From Candidatus Falkowiibacteriota bacterium (GTDB taxonomy: Bacteria > Patescibacteriota > Patescibacteriia > Patescibacteriales > UBA12465), in the NCBI GenBank assembly GCA_026396875.1, contig JAPLVY010000004.1, positions 147,163-211,162 on the forward strand: 64,000 bases of DNA, written 5' to 3'. Made by a program: the position numbers and the translations under genes. Shown in pieces: positions 24,331-32,824 of this stretch. Under the pieces are notes generated by a model. It did no database searches and had not been told where the DNA came from. It saw nothing but the letters and a program-made list of their open reading frames with translations. The number at the start of each line of letters is the position of its first letter. The first letter of the stretch is position 1.

Positions 24331-25575
24331 ATGAAGAAAGAAAAAATAAAAACTATCAAAATAAAAAAGTCGAGCATGTCGTCTGAGTCTTCCGAAAAAA
24401 ACATGCGCTCAGCTTTCAGCACTTCTTTTGTTACTATCGTTTCTGCTGCGCTGATCTCTTTGGTTGCCGGAACCATTGCTTGTCTTCTTGTTATTCCTTA
24501 TTTCTTCGTTCCCCAAACTGGCTCAGAGGTTAATGTGTCAGATTACAATTGGGGTAATACCAATTTGATTATTCGTGATCCAAAAAAAGTAGTAGTTAAT
24601 CAGGATGTAAAAGTAGAGGAAAGCATTAACTCCGTTTCTACCAGCTTGGTGAAGTTCTATCCTCATCTGTTAGCAACGTCCACTGATCCATTAGTCAAAA
24701 AACTCGATGCAAAAAATTATTATTTATTAAAAGAACCTTTCGCTTCCGGAGTAATAATGTCGGCAGATGGTTGGATTTTAGCGCTCTGGCCAGGCAATGA
24801 GAAAAGTGTCGACCTCAAAAAGATTACGACTAGTTTTGATATTGTGAGTTCAGATGGGAAGGTTTATTCTGCCGATCAAGCAATCTTCGCAGAAAGATTA
24901 GGAAATAGGAGTAATCAAGAGGTCATGCCGGTGTTAGTTCATTTACTTGCGGTTAATAGTTTGCCGGTAAGAAGTTTAGCTAAGCCCGCGGACCTGCGAA
25001 TTGGTCAGTCAATTTTTTCCTATGACGGAGGAAGAGGGATAGACTTCGGCTTCCTAATCGATCGCCGAAAGAGTGAGCTGCTTCGCTCCAGCGAGGATTC
25101 CAGTGAGTCATTGAGCTTGGACTTAAATACCGATGTTTCTGTTCACCCTAGCTTTGTCTTTAATTTAGCCGGAGACTTATTGGCCTGGCAAACCCCTTCG
25201 GGAAAAGTTTTTCCAGTATACTCCCTGAGTGCTCGGTTAAATTCTCTATTTAAACTAAAAAAGATTTCCGAACCTTTCTTCGGGGTCAATTATTATAATC
25301 TTTCCGATTTGCGTATTCCTGGTTTTAATCAAGACAAGGGAGCTTTAATCTATGCCTCCGGCAAAGCCGATGCGGTTATTAAAGGTAGCCCAGCCGAGCA
25401 AGCCGGACTCAAGAGTGGCGACCTAATTCTAGAGGTGAATGGCGAAGCGATAAATGGAGCCGATGACTTGAGTGCAATTTTGCAGAATTATTTACCTGGT
25501 CAGGACTTGCTAGTCTCCTATTCGCGCTCAGGAGTAAATTCCGAAACTTCAGTTAAGCTTGGTGAATTAAAATAG
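24331..25575 (+). CDS. HtrA/DegP-like PDZ protein lacking the protease triad
   Basis: A 414-residue protein with an N-terminal basic cytoplasmic segment, one membrane helix (about 34-57), an HtrA-type protease fold (about 85-320) and a C-terminal PDZ domain (about 325-410; VIKGSPAEQAGLKSGDLILEVNG). The fold is recognisable from SGVIMSADGWILAL and from VHPSFVFNLAGDLLAW. However, the TNNHV His is replaced (ILALWPG), the Asp block reads LVHLLAVNSL, and the GNSGGP Ser loop is gone. All three catalytic residues are therefore missing. It is likely a membrane-anchored chaperone or scaffold. First gene of a run into pgk. Confidence 0.8.
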   Translation: MKKEKIKTIKIKKSSMSSESSEKNMRSAFSTSFVTIVSAALISLVAGTIACLLVIPYFFVPQTGSEVNVSDYNWGNTNLIIRDPKKVVVNQDVKVEESINSVSTSLVKFYPHLLATSTDPLVKKLDAKNYYLLKEPFASGVIMSADGWILALWPGNEKSVDLKKITTSFDIVSSDGKVYSADQAIFAERLGNRSNQEVMPVLVHLLAVNSLPVRSLAKPADLRIGQSIFSYDGGRGIDFGFLIDRRKSELLRSSEDSSESLSLDLNTDVSVHPSFVFNLAGDLLAWQTPSGKVFPVYSLSARLNSLFKLKKISEPFFGVNYYNLSDLRIPGFNQDKGALIYASGKADAVIKGSPAEQAGLKSGDLILEVNGEAINGADDLSAILQNYLPGQDLLVSYSRSGVNSETSVKLGELK

Positions 25576-25583
25576 GTTTTTTT

Positions 25584-26774
25584 ATGAAAATCAAATCAGT
25601 AAAAAGTATTAGAAATTTGCGAGGCAAAACCGTTTTATTGCGGGTTGATTTTAATGTTCCCTTCAAAAAAGGCAAAATTACCGAAGACTATAAAATCAGA
25701 ATGTCCTTGCCAACTATCGAATATCTTTTGAAGAATGGGGCGAGAGTGATTGTAATGAGCCACCTTGGATCTCCGAAGGGAATTATCAAGCCAGAATTAT
25801 CACTATCACCAATCGCGAAGTCTCTGCAAAAAATCTTAACCGCTCGCGCCTATAAGAAAAAAATAAAGTTTGCCCCAGGAGTTATTGGTGTAAAAGTTGA
25901 AGAGTTAGTTAATAATTTAAAGAACGGAGAGCTCCTGCTTCTGGAAAATCTTCGCTTTGAAATTGGTGAAGAAAAAAATGATAACTCGTTTGCCAAGAAG
26001 TTAGCTTCTTTGGGAGATGTTTATGTTAATGATGCCTTTGCAGTTTCTCATCGCGATCAAGCCTCAGTCTCAGCAATTAAGAAATTTTTACCAAGTTATG
26101 CCGGCTTACTGCTCGAGGATGAAGTTAAGTCGTTAGCCAAAGTCGTTAAACCGAAACAACCTCTCGTTGCGATTATGGGCGGAGCCAAAGTTGACACCAA
26201 GGCGCCCTTAATAGAAAAAATGCACAAGAAAGCCGCTTTTGTTTTAATTGGTGGCGCTTTAGCCAATAATTTTTTCAAAGCGCTTGGTTATGAGGTTGGC
26301 ACCTCGCTCATCGATGAGGCTAGCTTAGTTTTTGCCAAGAAATTTATTCATCGTGGCAAAATAGAAGCCAAAATTATTCTTCCGATTGATGTTGTTGTGA
26401 AAAGCGGCAACAAGGTGTCTGTTAAACCGCTTGCGTTATTGAATAAAAAAGATTGCATCGTGGATATCGGTCCCAAAACGGTAGAATTATTTGCTCCGAT
26501 AATTAAACAAGCAGCTACAATAATTTGGAATGGTCCGATGGGTTGTTTTGAAGAGAAACCATCTTCTTTCGGTACGATGGCAGTCGGTCGCTTGATCGCT
26601 GCTCGCTCTAAGGGTGTCGCCTGGGGAGTAGTTGGTGGTGGCGAGACAGTGGAAGCCATTCAAAAAACCAAGATGGCTGAATACATTGATTGGATTTCTA
26701 CTGCTGGCGGAGCAATGCTATCTTATCTTGGCGGCGAAAAAATGCCTGGATTAACTAAAATTGTTAGTAAATAA
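25584..26774 (+). CDS. pgk: Phosphoglycerate kinase
   Basis: A 396-residue protein of standard length. The N-domain substrate motifs (LLRVDFNVPF, VMSHLGSPKG, LLLENLRF, VNDAFAVSHR) and nucleotide-domain motifs (MGGAKVDTK, IWNGPMGCFE, GGGETVEAI) are present. It converts 1,3-bisphosphoglycerate and ADP to 3-phosphoglycerate and ATP, the ATP-yielding step of lower glycolysis. It starts 8 bases after the HtrA-like gene and is followed after 5 bases by the enolase-like gene. It is the only member of this three-gene glycolytic run whose active site looks normal. Confidence 0.95.
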   Translation: MKIKSVKSIRNLRGKTVLLRVDFNVPFKKGKITEDYKIRMSLPTIEYLLKNGARVIVMSHLGSPKGIIKPELSLSPIAKSLQKILTARAYKKKIKFAPGVIGVKVEELVNNLKNGELLLLENLRFEIGEEKNDNSFAKKLASLGDVYVNDAFAVSHRDQASVSAIKKFLPSYAGLLLEDEVKSLAKVVKPKQPLVAIMGGAKVDTKAPLIEKMHKKAAFVLIGGALANNFFKALGYEVGTSLIDEASLVFAKKFIHRGKIEAKIILPIDVVVKSGNKVSVKPLALLNKKDCIVDIGPKTVELFAPIIKQAATIIWNGPMGCFEEKPSSFGTMAVGRLIAARSKGVAWGVVGGGETVEAIQKTKMAEYIDWISTAGGAMLSYLGGEKMPGLTKIVSK

Positions 26775-26779
26775 AAAAT

Positions 26780-28048
26780 ATGTCAAAAATTAAAAAAATC
26801 ATGGCGCGAGAAATCCTTGACGGCAGAGCCTATCCTTCCTTGGAGGTGGTGATTTTTTTGGAGAATGGTTTAAGTGCTAAGGCCTCCGCTCCCTCGGGAA
26901 TCTATTATAATACCTTTGAACCAAAAGAGCTGAGGGATGAAGTTTTGAAAAATTCTTCGACCCCTGGCGTTTTAAGGGCTATCGAGGTCGTGGAAAAGGT
27001 TATCGCTCCGGCCTTGAAAGGCAGGGACGCCAGCGCTCAGGAGGAAATCGATGATTTATTGATTGCACTTGATGGCACCGAAGATAAAAGTCATTTGGGG
27101 GTTAATACGATTTTTGCCGTGTCTATTGCTTGTGCTCGTGCCGCCGCCAAGGCGCAAAAGATGGAATTGTTCTCTTACCTAAGAGAGTATTTTAATTTAC
27201 CAGTAAGCAAAAAATTTCCTAAGCCGATTTTTACGATGTTTAACGGCGGGCTGTATGCCGACACTAGCCTAGATTTTCAGGAATACCTTTTATTGGCTCG
27301 CGAAGAGAGCGTTCGTGAGAATATTATTTTAGGAAGAGAGGTGTATCAGTCTCTTGGCCGAGTATTAAGAGAAAATGGCTTTGACTCCGACACAGGAACA
27401 GAGGGTGGTTACGCACCGAATTTAGACTCAAGTATTCAGGCCTTAGAGATGATTCGAGCGGCAGCAATAAACTCCGGCTACTCAATGGCTAAAGATTTCT
27501 CTTTGGGAATAGATTTGGGTGCTTCATTATTTTTTGACAACAAGGAAGATAAATATATTTTTGCTGCTGATCACCAGCTGTTGTCCAGAGATAATCTAAC
27601 TGGTATTTATCAGGAGTGGTTCTTAAGTCAAGGCGTTGACTACCTGGAGGATCCTTTGGGAGAAGAACGCTTCTCGGATTGGCGAGAATTAACCGCTTCT
27701 ATCGGAGATCGGGTGATTGTTGCCGGAGATGATCTTTTTGCCTCTCAGTCTGATCGTTTGCGCCAAGGCTTGAAAGAAAAAGCCGCCAATGCTATGGTGA
27801 TAAAACCGGTTCAGACTGGTACCTTGAGTGAGGCAGTAGAATGCGTAAAATTAGCAAAAAAATACGGTTATCAGGTCATCATTTCAGCACGTGGCGGCGA
27901 GACCAACGATGATTTTATTGCCGATTTCTCTGTTGCTGTGGGAGCGAATTGGTTGAAATCCGGCGCCCCTGCTCGCGGAGAAAGAGTGGCTAAATATAAT
28001 CGTCTATTAGAAATAGAAATATTATGTCAGGAGAATCTGCAAAAATAA
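26780..28048 (+). CDS. Divergent enolase-like protein
   Basis: A 422-residue protein of enolase length and order. Kept features are AREILDGRAYPSLEV at the start, the FQEYLL and GTEGGYAPN glutamates, metal ligands in LEDPLGEE and AGDDLF, a Lys in MVIKPVQ and a Lys in WLKSGAP. Changed features are the first catalytic loop (SGASTG becomes SGIYYN), the HADN His (now YADT) and the SHRSGET His/Ser (now SARGGET). Enolase makes phosphoenolpyruvate; this copy may be inactive or act on another acid. It sits directly after pgk and overlaps the next gene by 25 bases. Confidence 0.8.
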   Translation: MSKIKKIMAREILDGRAYPSLEVVIFLENGLSAKASAPSGIYYNTFEPKELRDEVLKNSSTPGVLRAIEVVEKVIAPALKGRDASAQEEIDDLLIALDGTEDKSHLGVNTIFAVSIACARAAAKAQKMELFSYLREYFNLPVSKKFPKPIFTMFNGGLYADTSLDFQEYLLLAREESVRENIILGREVYQSLGRVLRENGFDSDTGTEGGYAPNLDSSIQALEMIRAAAINSGYSMAKDFSLGIDLGASLFFDNKEDKYIFAADHQLLSRDNLTGIYQEWFLSQGVDYLEDPLGEERFSDWRELTASIGDRVIVAGDDLFASQSDRLRQGLKEKAANAMVIKPVQTGTLSEAVECVKLAKKYGYQVIISARGGETNDDFIADFSVAVGANWLKSGAPARGERVAKYNRLLEIEILCQENLQK

Positions 28049-28887
28049 GCGATGAACCCCTCAGTACTGCTCATCCGGTAGTTTTGTTATTGTTAGATGG
28101 TTGGGGAGTTGCTCCGGAAAGCGAGGGGAATGCTATTAATAAAAAAAATTCAAAAAATTTTTCCAAGCTTCTTTCGGAGTATCCGGCGGGTATCCTGGAG
28201 TCGAAACCATTCCCTGAGTCAGATAGGTATTCCTTGCTCGGCGCGCATCATCAGTTGACAAGCTTTCTTTCGGAAAGCAAGATTAGTCAGATGTATTTGA
28301 TGGAAAGTGAGAAGGCACCAGCGGTTGCAGCTTGTTTTGTTGGCGAAGACAATCTCGGTCAGATCGAGTGCAAAATTATTTCCTCGCCAGTTTGCGACGC
28401 GTACAACCTTAAGCCGGAAATGTCCATCGATGAGCTGGGGCGCTTATCTATAAAAGCAATTAGAGAAGAACGTTTTGGTTTTATTTTAATAAGTGTCGCA
28501 AATCTTGAGGCAGTGGCCGCTACTGGTGACCTAGAGGCAACCAAGAAAACGGTTGCGCGAGTAGATTCTTTGTTGGGAAAAATTACCGAAGAAGTTTTAC
28601 TCAAAAAGGGAACCATAATTATTTCTTCTACTTCCGGGAATGTTGAGAAAATGATCGATGTTCGCACCGATTTAACGGACAAAGAAAGCACTGACAATCC
28701 CCTACCTTTTTTGATAGTTGGTGAAGAATTTAAGGGGCGATCACTTTTTGAAAATGATGCTCCCGGCGGGGACCTGAGTTTGTTGGAGCCAGTCGGTGGA
28801 CTAGAAGATATTCCAGCGACCATTATTGGCTTGCTAAAACTTGACAAGCCTGTTAGTATGGAGGGTGAGGATTTGTTGAAAAAATAG
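28024..28887 (+). CDS. Degenerate phosphoglycerate-mutase (iPGM)-like protein
   Basis: A 287-residue protein related to cofactor-independent phosphoglycerate mutase, which is normally about 510 residues. It keeps the first strand (VVLLLLDGWGVAPESEGNAI) and most of the phosphatase-half fold (KIISSPVCDAYNLKPEMS, NPLPFLIVGEE). The Ser loop and the whole inserted transferase domain are missing. The metal-ligand blocks read ANLEAVAATG in place of a DxxxH type, and STSGNVE in place of ADHGNAE. Catalysis therefore looks impossible. It is translationally overlapped with the enolase-like gene, so both may have become regulatory or structural partners of Pgk. Confidence 0.8.
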   Translation: MSGESAKISDEPLSTAHPVVLLLLDGWGVAPESEGNAINKKNSKNFSKLLSEYPAGILESKPFPESDRYSLLGAHHQLTSFLSESKISQMYLMESEKAPAVAACFVGEDNLGQIECKIISSPVCDAYNLKPEMSIDELGRLSIKAIREERFGFILISVANLEAVAATGDLEATKKTVARVDSLLGKITEEVLLKKGTIIISSTSGNVEKMIDVRTDLTDKESTDNPLPFLIVGEEFKGRSLFENDAPGGDLSLLEPVGGLEDIPATIIGLLKLDKPVSMEGEDLLKK

Positions 28888-28931
28888 TTTTTATATATCA
28901 ATTCTTTAACAATTTATAGGAGGATAGCCGT

Positions 28932-29150
28932 ATGAATAATCCATTTAAGAAGTACCTTGCATTTTCCAGGAAGACAGGGCTAAAAACCAATTTAAGAAAA
29001 AGTCTTTCCTATTTAAAAAATAAAAATGGATCAGAAAAAAAACCGGAGGTTTTTGAAAATCTTGATCCAATAAACGGTGTTAATTACGCGCAAACAACCC
29101 TGAAGGGAAGGCGTTTCTGCATCGACTTTTGTTACTCTGCTTTTTTTTAG
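28932..29150 (+). CDS. Small basic ORF with a strong ribosome binding site
   Basis: A 72-codon ORF preceded by a perfect AGGAGG (28918-28923) eight bases before ATG, which is unusually strong for this window where most genes have weak or no Shine-Dalgarno. The first 35 residues are very basic (FKKYLAFSRKTGLKTNLRKS). A hairpin with T-run follows at 29204. No family is recognised. It may be a small nucleic-acid-binding or secreted peptide; the last residues look less constrained. Confidence 0.4.
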   Translation: MNNPFKKYLAFSRKTGLKTNLRKSLSYLKNKNGSEKKPEVFENLDPINGVNYAQTTLKGRRFCIDFCYSAFF

Positions 29151-29203
29151 AATTTTCATTTTTTTTACATCATCGTTCCTGCTTGTTTCATTTTTTCTGC
29201 GCC

Positions 29204-29233
29204 CCCCGCTTCTTTAAAGTTGTGGGGTTTTTT
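29204..29233 (+). terminator. Terminator after the small basic ORF
   Basis: CCCCGC / GTGGGG stem followed by TTTTTT. Confidence 0.55.
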
Positions 29234-29245
29234 ATTTGGCAAAAC

Positions 29246-29276
29246 AAAAAACTGACCGCTAAGCGGTCAGTTTTTT
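29246..29276. terminator. Bidirectional terminator
   Basis: Perfect hairpin AACTGACCGCT / AGCGGTCAGTT with A-run and T-run flanks, immediately after the stop of the PAP2-like gene on the minus strand. Confidence 0.85.
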
Positions 29277-29288
29277 AAAAGAATAAAT

Positions 29289-29717
29289 TTACATTAACCA
29301 GATTATTAGGCTGGCGGCCAAGCCAATTAGTCCCCCAACGAGTGCCTCCATTTGAGTATGTCCTATCTGTTCCAAGAGTTCCGGATAACTATCTTTAATG
29401 AATTGATCCTCCTTGAGGTCTTTAACCAAGACATTAAGAGTTTTTCCATGTTGGCCAAGATAGGTTCTTAGGCCGACCGCATCAGTGACTACAACCGAAG
29501 CGAAAACTGCGGAGACAGCAAATAATGGTGACCCAATTCCGTCTTTCAGAAAAATGATTGCGGAGAGGGCAACGACTAGAGCAGTGTGTCCTGAGGGCAT
29601 GCTGGAGTAGGCGAAAAAATCACGGAATTTCAAGTTCTTGTAGCGATTTTTGAGAATGAATTTTAAGATGAGAGCAAATCCCCAAGCCAAAAGCGGGGCC
29701 AATAAATATTCGTACAT
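29289..29717 (-). CDS. Divergent PAP2-family (DUF212) membrane protein
   Basis: A 142-residue protein with four membrane helices. The signature YSSMPSGHTALVVAL (phosphatase-type SGH) and the second block ELLEQIGHTQMEALVGG match the divergent PAP2/DUF212 family found in bacteria and plants. The family is presumed to hydrolyse lipid phosphates, possibly undecaprenyl pyrophosphate; the activity is not established. It starts 5 bases after gyrB ends and is likely co-transcribed with it. Confidence 0.85.
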   Translation of the reverse strand: MYEYLLAPLLAWGFALILKFILKNRYKNLKFRDFFAYSSMPSGHTALVVALSAIIFLKDGIGSPLFAVSAVFASVVVTDAVGLRTYLGQHGKTLNVLVKDLKEDQFIKDSYPELLEQIGHTQMEALVGGLIGLAASLIIWLM

Positions 29718-29722
29718 ATTTT

Positions 29723-31747
29723 TTAGATATCTAAATTTTGGACTTTTTTGGCGTGAGTTTGGATGAAGTTTTTGCGTGGAGCAACGTTATCACCCATTAA
29801 CATATCGAACATTTGATCGGCCTTAGCGGCGTCTTCCACAGTCACTTGCTTCAAGATGCGTTTTTCCGGGTTCATGGTCGTTTCCCATAGTTGATCAGCA
29901 TTCATTTCACCAAGACCCTTGTAGCGCTGGATAGTGATTCGAGAATTTCTTTTCTTTTCATCTTCCTTTTTAGTTTCCTCACTTACGACAATTTCTCCTT
30001 CTTCACCCTCGTCATTTTCTTCCACTACTTCTTCGGATCCAGCGAAACCGCCGAATTCTTCGATGGTTCTATTTTTCTCGTCGTCGCTATAAGCATAGCG
30101 GATGGCCGAGCCTTTTTTTATTTGATAAAGCGGCGGCTGAGCGATATACATATGTCCAGCAGAAACTAACGGGTTGAAGTGGCGGAAGAATAGAGTCAAA
30201 AGCAGGGTGCGGATATGGGAGCCGTCGACATCGGCATCGGTCATAATAATAATGCGGTTGTAGCGGAGTTTTTCTAGGTCGAATTGGTCGTCAATATTGG
30301 TGCCAAGAGCGATAACAATATTTTTAATTTCGTTGTTAGCCAGCATTTTATCCAAACGTGCCCTTTCGACGTTTAAGATTTTACCGCGTAAGGGCAGGAT
30401 TGCCTGAAAGCGGCGATTTCTTCCTTGTTTGGCGGAGCCTCCAGCGGAGTCTCCCTCAACGATGTAAAGTTCACACTCCTCGGCTTTGCGGCTAGAGCAG
30501 TCAGCGAGCTTGCCGGGCAGAGTCATGCCCTCGAGAGCTCCTTTGCGCAAGATTGTGGCACGCGCTGTTCTGGCGGCTAAACGAGCTTGAGCAGATAGAA
30601 CGCATTTATTAACAATTGCTTCGCCTTCTTTTGGATGTTCCTCCAGGAAGGTCGCAAAAGCTTCACCAAAACTTTGCTCAACATAGCCCTTAATTTCGGC
30701 ATTACCAAGTTTACCCTTTGTCTGTCCTTCAAATTGTGGATCAGGAAGTTTGACGCTGATGATGGCGGTCAGTCCTTCGCGGACGTCTTCACCGGTCAAG
30801 TTTTCATCTTTTTCCTTCAAGAGGTTCTTTCCTCTGGCGTAGTTGTTTAAAGTTCTAGTAAGGGCAGTACGGAAACCCACTAAGTGTGTACCACCTTCGG
30901 GGTTATGAATATTGTTTGCGAAGGATAGAACGTTTTCGTTGTATTCATCATTATATTGCAAGGCAACCTCTACTCGGCTTTCATTAACCTCTTTGTCTAA
31001 ATAGAAAATAGTTTCATTTTTGACGCTCTTGTTGCGGTGCAGGGAGCGGATATAGGACTTGATGCCACCTTCAAAATGAAATTTATATCTTTTTGGTCGA
31101 TGTTCTGGGCGAGCATCAATCACGTTAATGGTGATTCCTTTTGTTAAATAGGCCTGCTGGCGCAAACGATCAAGAATTTTTCCCCAGTTGAATTCTAATT
31201 CTGTAAAAATGGTGCCATCTGGTTTGAAGGTGATAGTGGTGCCACTGCCAGTAGCCTTTCCGATTTCTTTGATTGGTGTTTTCGGTTTACCAATCTCGAA
31301 TTCCTGAGCCCACGCTTTACCGTCGCGGTGCACTTCAGCTTTTAGATAAGTACTCAAGGCATTAACCACGGAAACACCAACACCATGTAGACCTCCGGAA
31401 ACTTTATAGCCGCCACCGCCAAATTTTCCACCGGCATGAAGTTTGGTTAAAACTGTTTCCAGGGCAGAGATTCCAGTAGCTTTCATTTTTTCAACCGGGA
31501 TACCGCGGCCGTTATCTTCCTCCTTAACCATGCCGTCTTCTAATAAAGAAACAGTGATTTCGGTCGCAAAACCAGCCATCGCTTCATCAATGGAGTTATC
31601 AACAACTTCCCAAATCAAGTGGTGCAAACCGGCCGCTGAAGTTGAACCGATATACATGCCTGGTCTTTTTCTGACCGGATCCAATCCTTCCAGGACGGTG
31701 ATTGCATCAGCGCCATAGCTATTTTTTTTAATTTCTTCTTTTGCCAT
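29723..31747 (-). CDS. gyrB: DNA gyrase (topoisomerase II) subunit B
   Basis: A 674-residue protein. The GHKL ATPase part has IWEVVDNSIDEAMAG, EDNGRGIPV and GGKFGGGGYKVSGGLHGVG. The transducer domain follows, then TOPRIM with the EGDSAGGSAKQGRNR block (about 430) and MTDADVDGSHIR. The C-terminal IQRYKGLGEMN and LWETTMNPEKR tail is intact. An acidic, low-complexity insert (about 555-590, Glu-rich) sits between the TOPRIM and the tail. Together with GyrA (not in the window) it introduces negative supercoils. All motifs look functional. Confidence 0.96.
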   Translation of the reverse strand: MAKEEIKKNSYGADAITVLEGLDPVRKRPGMYIGSTSAAGLHHLIWEVVDNSIDEAMAGFATEITVSLLEDGMVKEEDNGRGIPVEKMKATGISALETVLTKLHAGGKFGGGGYKVSGGLHGVGVSVVNALSTYLKAEVHRDGKAWAQEFEIGKPKTPIKEIGKATGSGTTITFKPDGTIFTELEFNWGKILDRLRQQAYLTKGITINVIDARPEHRPKRYKFHFEGGIKSYIRSLHRNKSVKNETIFYLDKEVNESRVEVALQYNDEYNENVLSFANNIHNPEGGTHLVGFRTALTRTLNNYARGKNLLKEKDENLTGEDVREGLTAIISVKLPDPQFEGQTKGKLGNAEIKGYVEQSFGEAFATFLEEHPKEGEAIVNKCVLSAQARLAARTARATILRKGALEGMTLPGKLADCSSRKAEECELYIVEGDSAGGSAKQGRNRRFQAILPLRGKILNVERARLDKMLANNEIKNIVIALGTNIDDQFDLEKLRYNRIIIMTDADVDGSHIRTLLLTLFFRHFNPLVSAGHMYIAQPPLYQIKKGSAIRYAYSDDEKNRTIEEFGGFAGSEEVVEENDEGEEGEIVVSEETKKEDEKKRNSRITIQRYKGLGEMNADQLWETTMNPEKRILKQVTVEDAAKADQMFDMLMGDNVAPRKNFIQTHAKKVQNLDI

Positions 31748-32013
31748 ATCAAATAAAAAACTCCTGTTTTTTTAGGGTCTTTTCTCTTAACTTTTATAAA
31801 GTTTACCCTTGTATTTTAGCAAACAAAAAGCTTCTTGGCAAACATTTTTTTGCTAATTTAAGCTTGACTTTATTTGATTTTTATAGGGAATTGTTAGTTC
31901 TTGGGTCTTAATAATTATTTAGTAATGAATGAGTCTGATTGTAAAATTCTCAAAAAATCCTTTTAATGTTATGATAAAGGAAATAACTTTTTATTATTTA
32001 TTTCGATTAGCTT

Positions 32014-32820
32014 ATGTCAAAGATATTGGTTACCGGTGGCGCTGGTTTTATCGGCTCTAATCTGGTCGATCGTTTAATTTTAGAAGGGCACGAAGTTTGC
32101 ATAGTGGACGATATGTCTTCTGGACGCGAAGATTATTTGAATCCTCAGGCAAGATTTTATGACCTGGAGATTTCTTCTGAAAAACTTGCTTCGATTTTTG
32201 AAGCCGAAAGATTTGACTTCGTTTATCATTTAGCCGCCCAGATTGATGTCAGGAGGTCAGTCGCTCACCCAGTCTTCGATAACCTAGTTAACATTATCGG
32301 CGGCTTCAATGTTATTAAAACCGCACACGAATATGGCGTAAAAAAAATAATTTTTGTTTCTACTCGAGAAGTCTATGGGCAAAATTATGTTGTTTTGCGC
32401 TTTTCCAATGTTTACGGGCCACGTCAATACAAGGGCGGAGAGGCGGGAATAATTGCCAACTTTGTGGAGGCAGCAGTCAAAAAAAGTGCCTGCGTGCTCA
32501 ATGGTGATGGCTTGCAAACCAGAGATTTTCTTTTCGTTTATGACGCTGTTGACGCCTTGGTGCAAGCGAAAGAGGTCGATTTTTATGGCGAGATGAATAT
32601 TTCTACCGGACGGGAAGTAAACATGATGAGTGTCATTGCCGCCATTGAAAAAGCTACTGGTGAAAAGTTGAATTATCAACAGCTGCCAGGAAAACTGGGG
32701 GAACAGCGCCGTAGCTGCTTGAGCTACCAAAAAGCGCATGAGATTTTGGGTTATGAACCCAAGATCGATTTACAACAAGGCATTCAACTAACCGTTGAAT
32801 GGGCCAAGAAACAACTCTAA
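32014..32820 (+). CDS. NAD-dependent epimerase-like protein lacking the YxxxK segment
   Basis: A 268-residue extended short-chain dehydrogenase related to GalE/UDP-sugar epimerases. The NAD-binding start is intact (LVTGGAGFIGSNLVDRL, VDDMSSG), as are the YHLAAQIDVRRSV strand and the FSNVYGPRQY block. Between FVSTREVYG and YVVLRF only two residues remain where family members have about 45. The lost segment normally carries the catalytic Tyr and Lys (YxxxK). The deletion is in frame. The protein could still bind NAD or nucleotide sugar but should not catalyse epimerisation. It starts an operon with tpiA. Confidence 0.82.
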   Translation: MSKILVTGGAGFIGSNLVDRLILEGHEVCIVDDMSSGREDYLNPQARFYDLEISSEKLASIFEAERFDFVYHLAAQIDVRRSVAHPVFDNLVNIIGGFNVIKTAHEYGVKKIIFVSTREVYGQNYVVLRFSNVYGPRQYKGGEAGIIANFVEAAVKKSACVLNGDGLQTRDFLFVYDAVDALVQAKEVDFYGEMNISTGREVNMMSVIAAIEKATGEKLNYQQLPGKLGEQRRSCLSYQKAHEILGYEPKIDLQQGIQLTVEWAKKQL

Positions 32821-32824
32821 AAAT

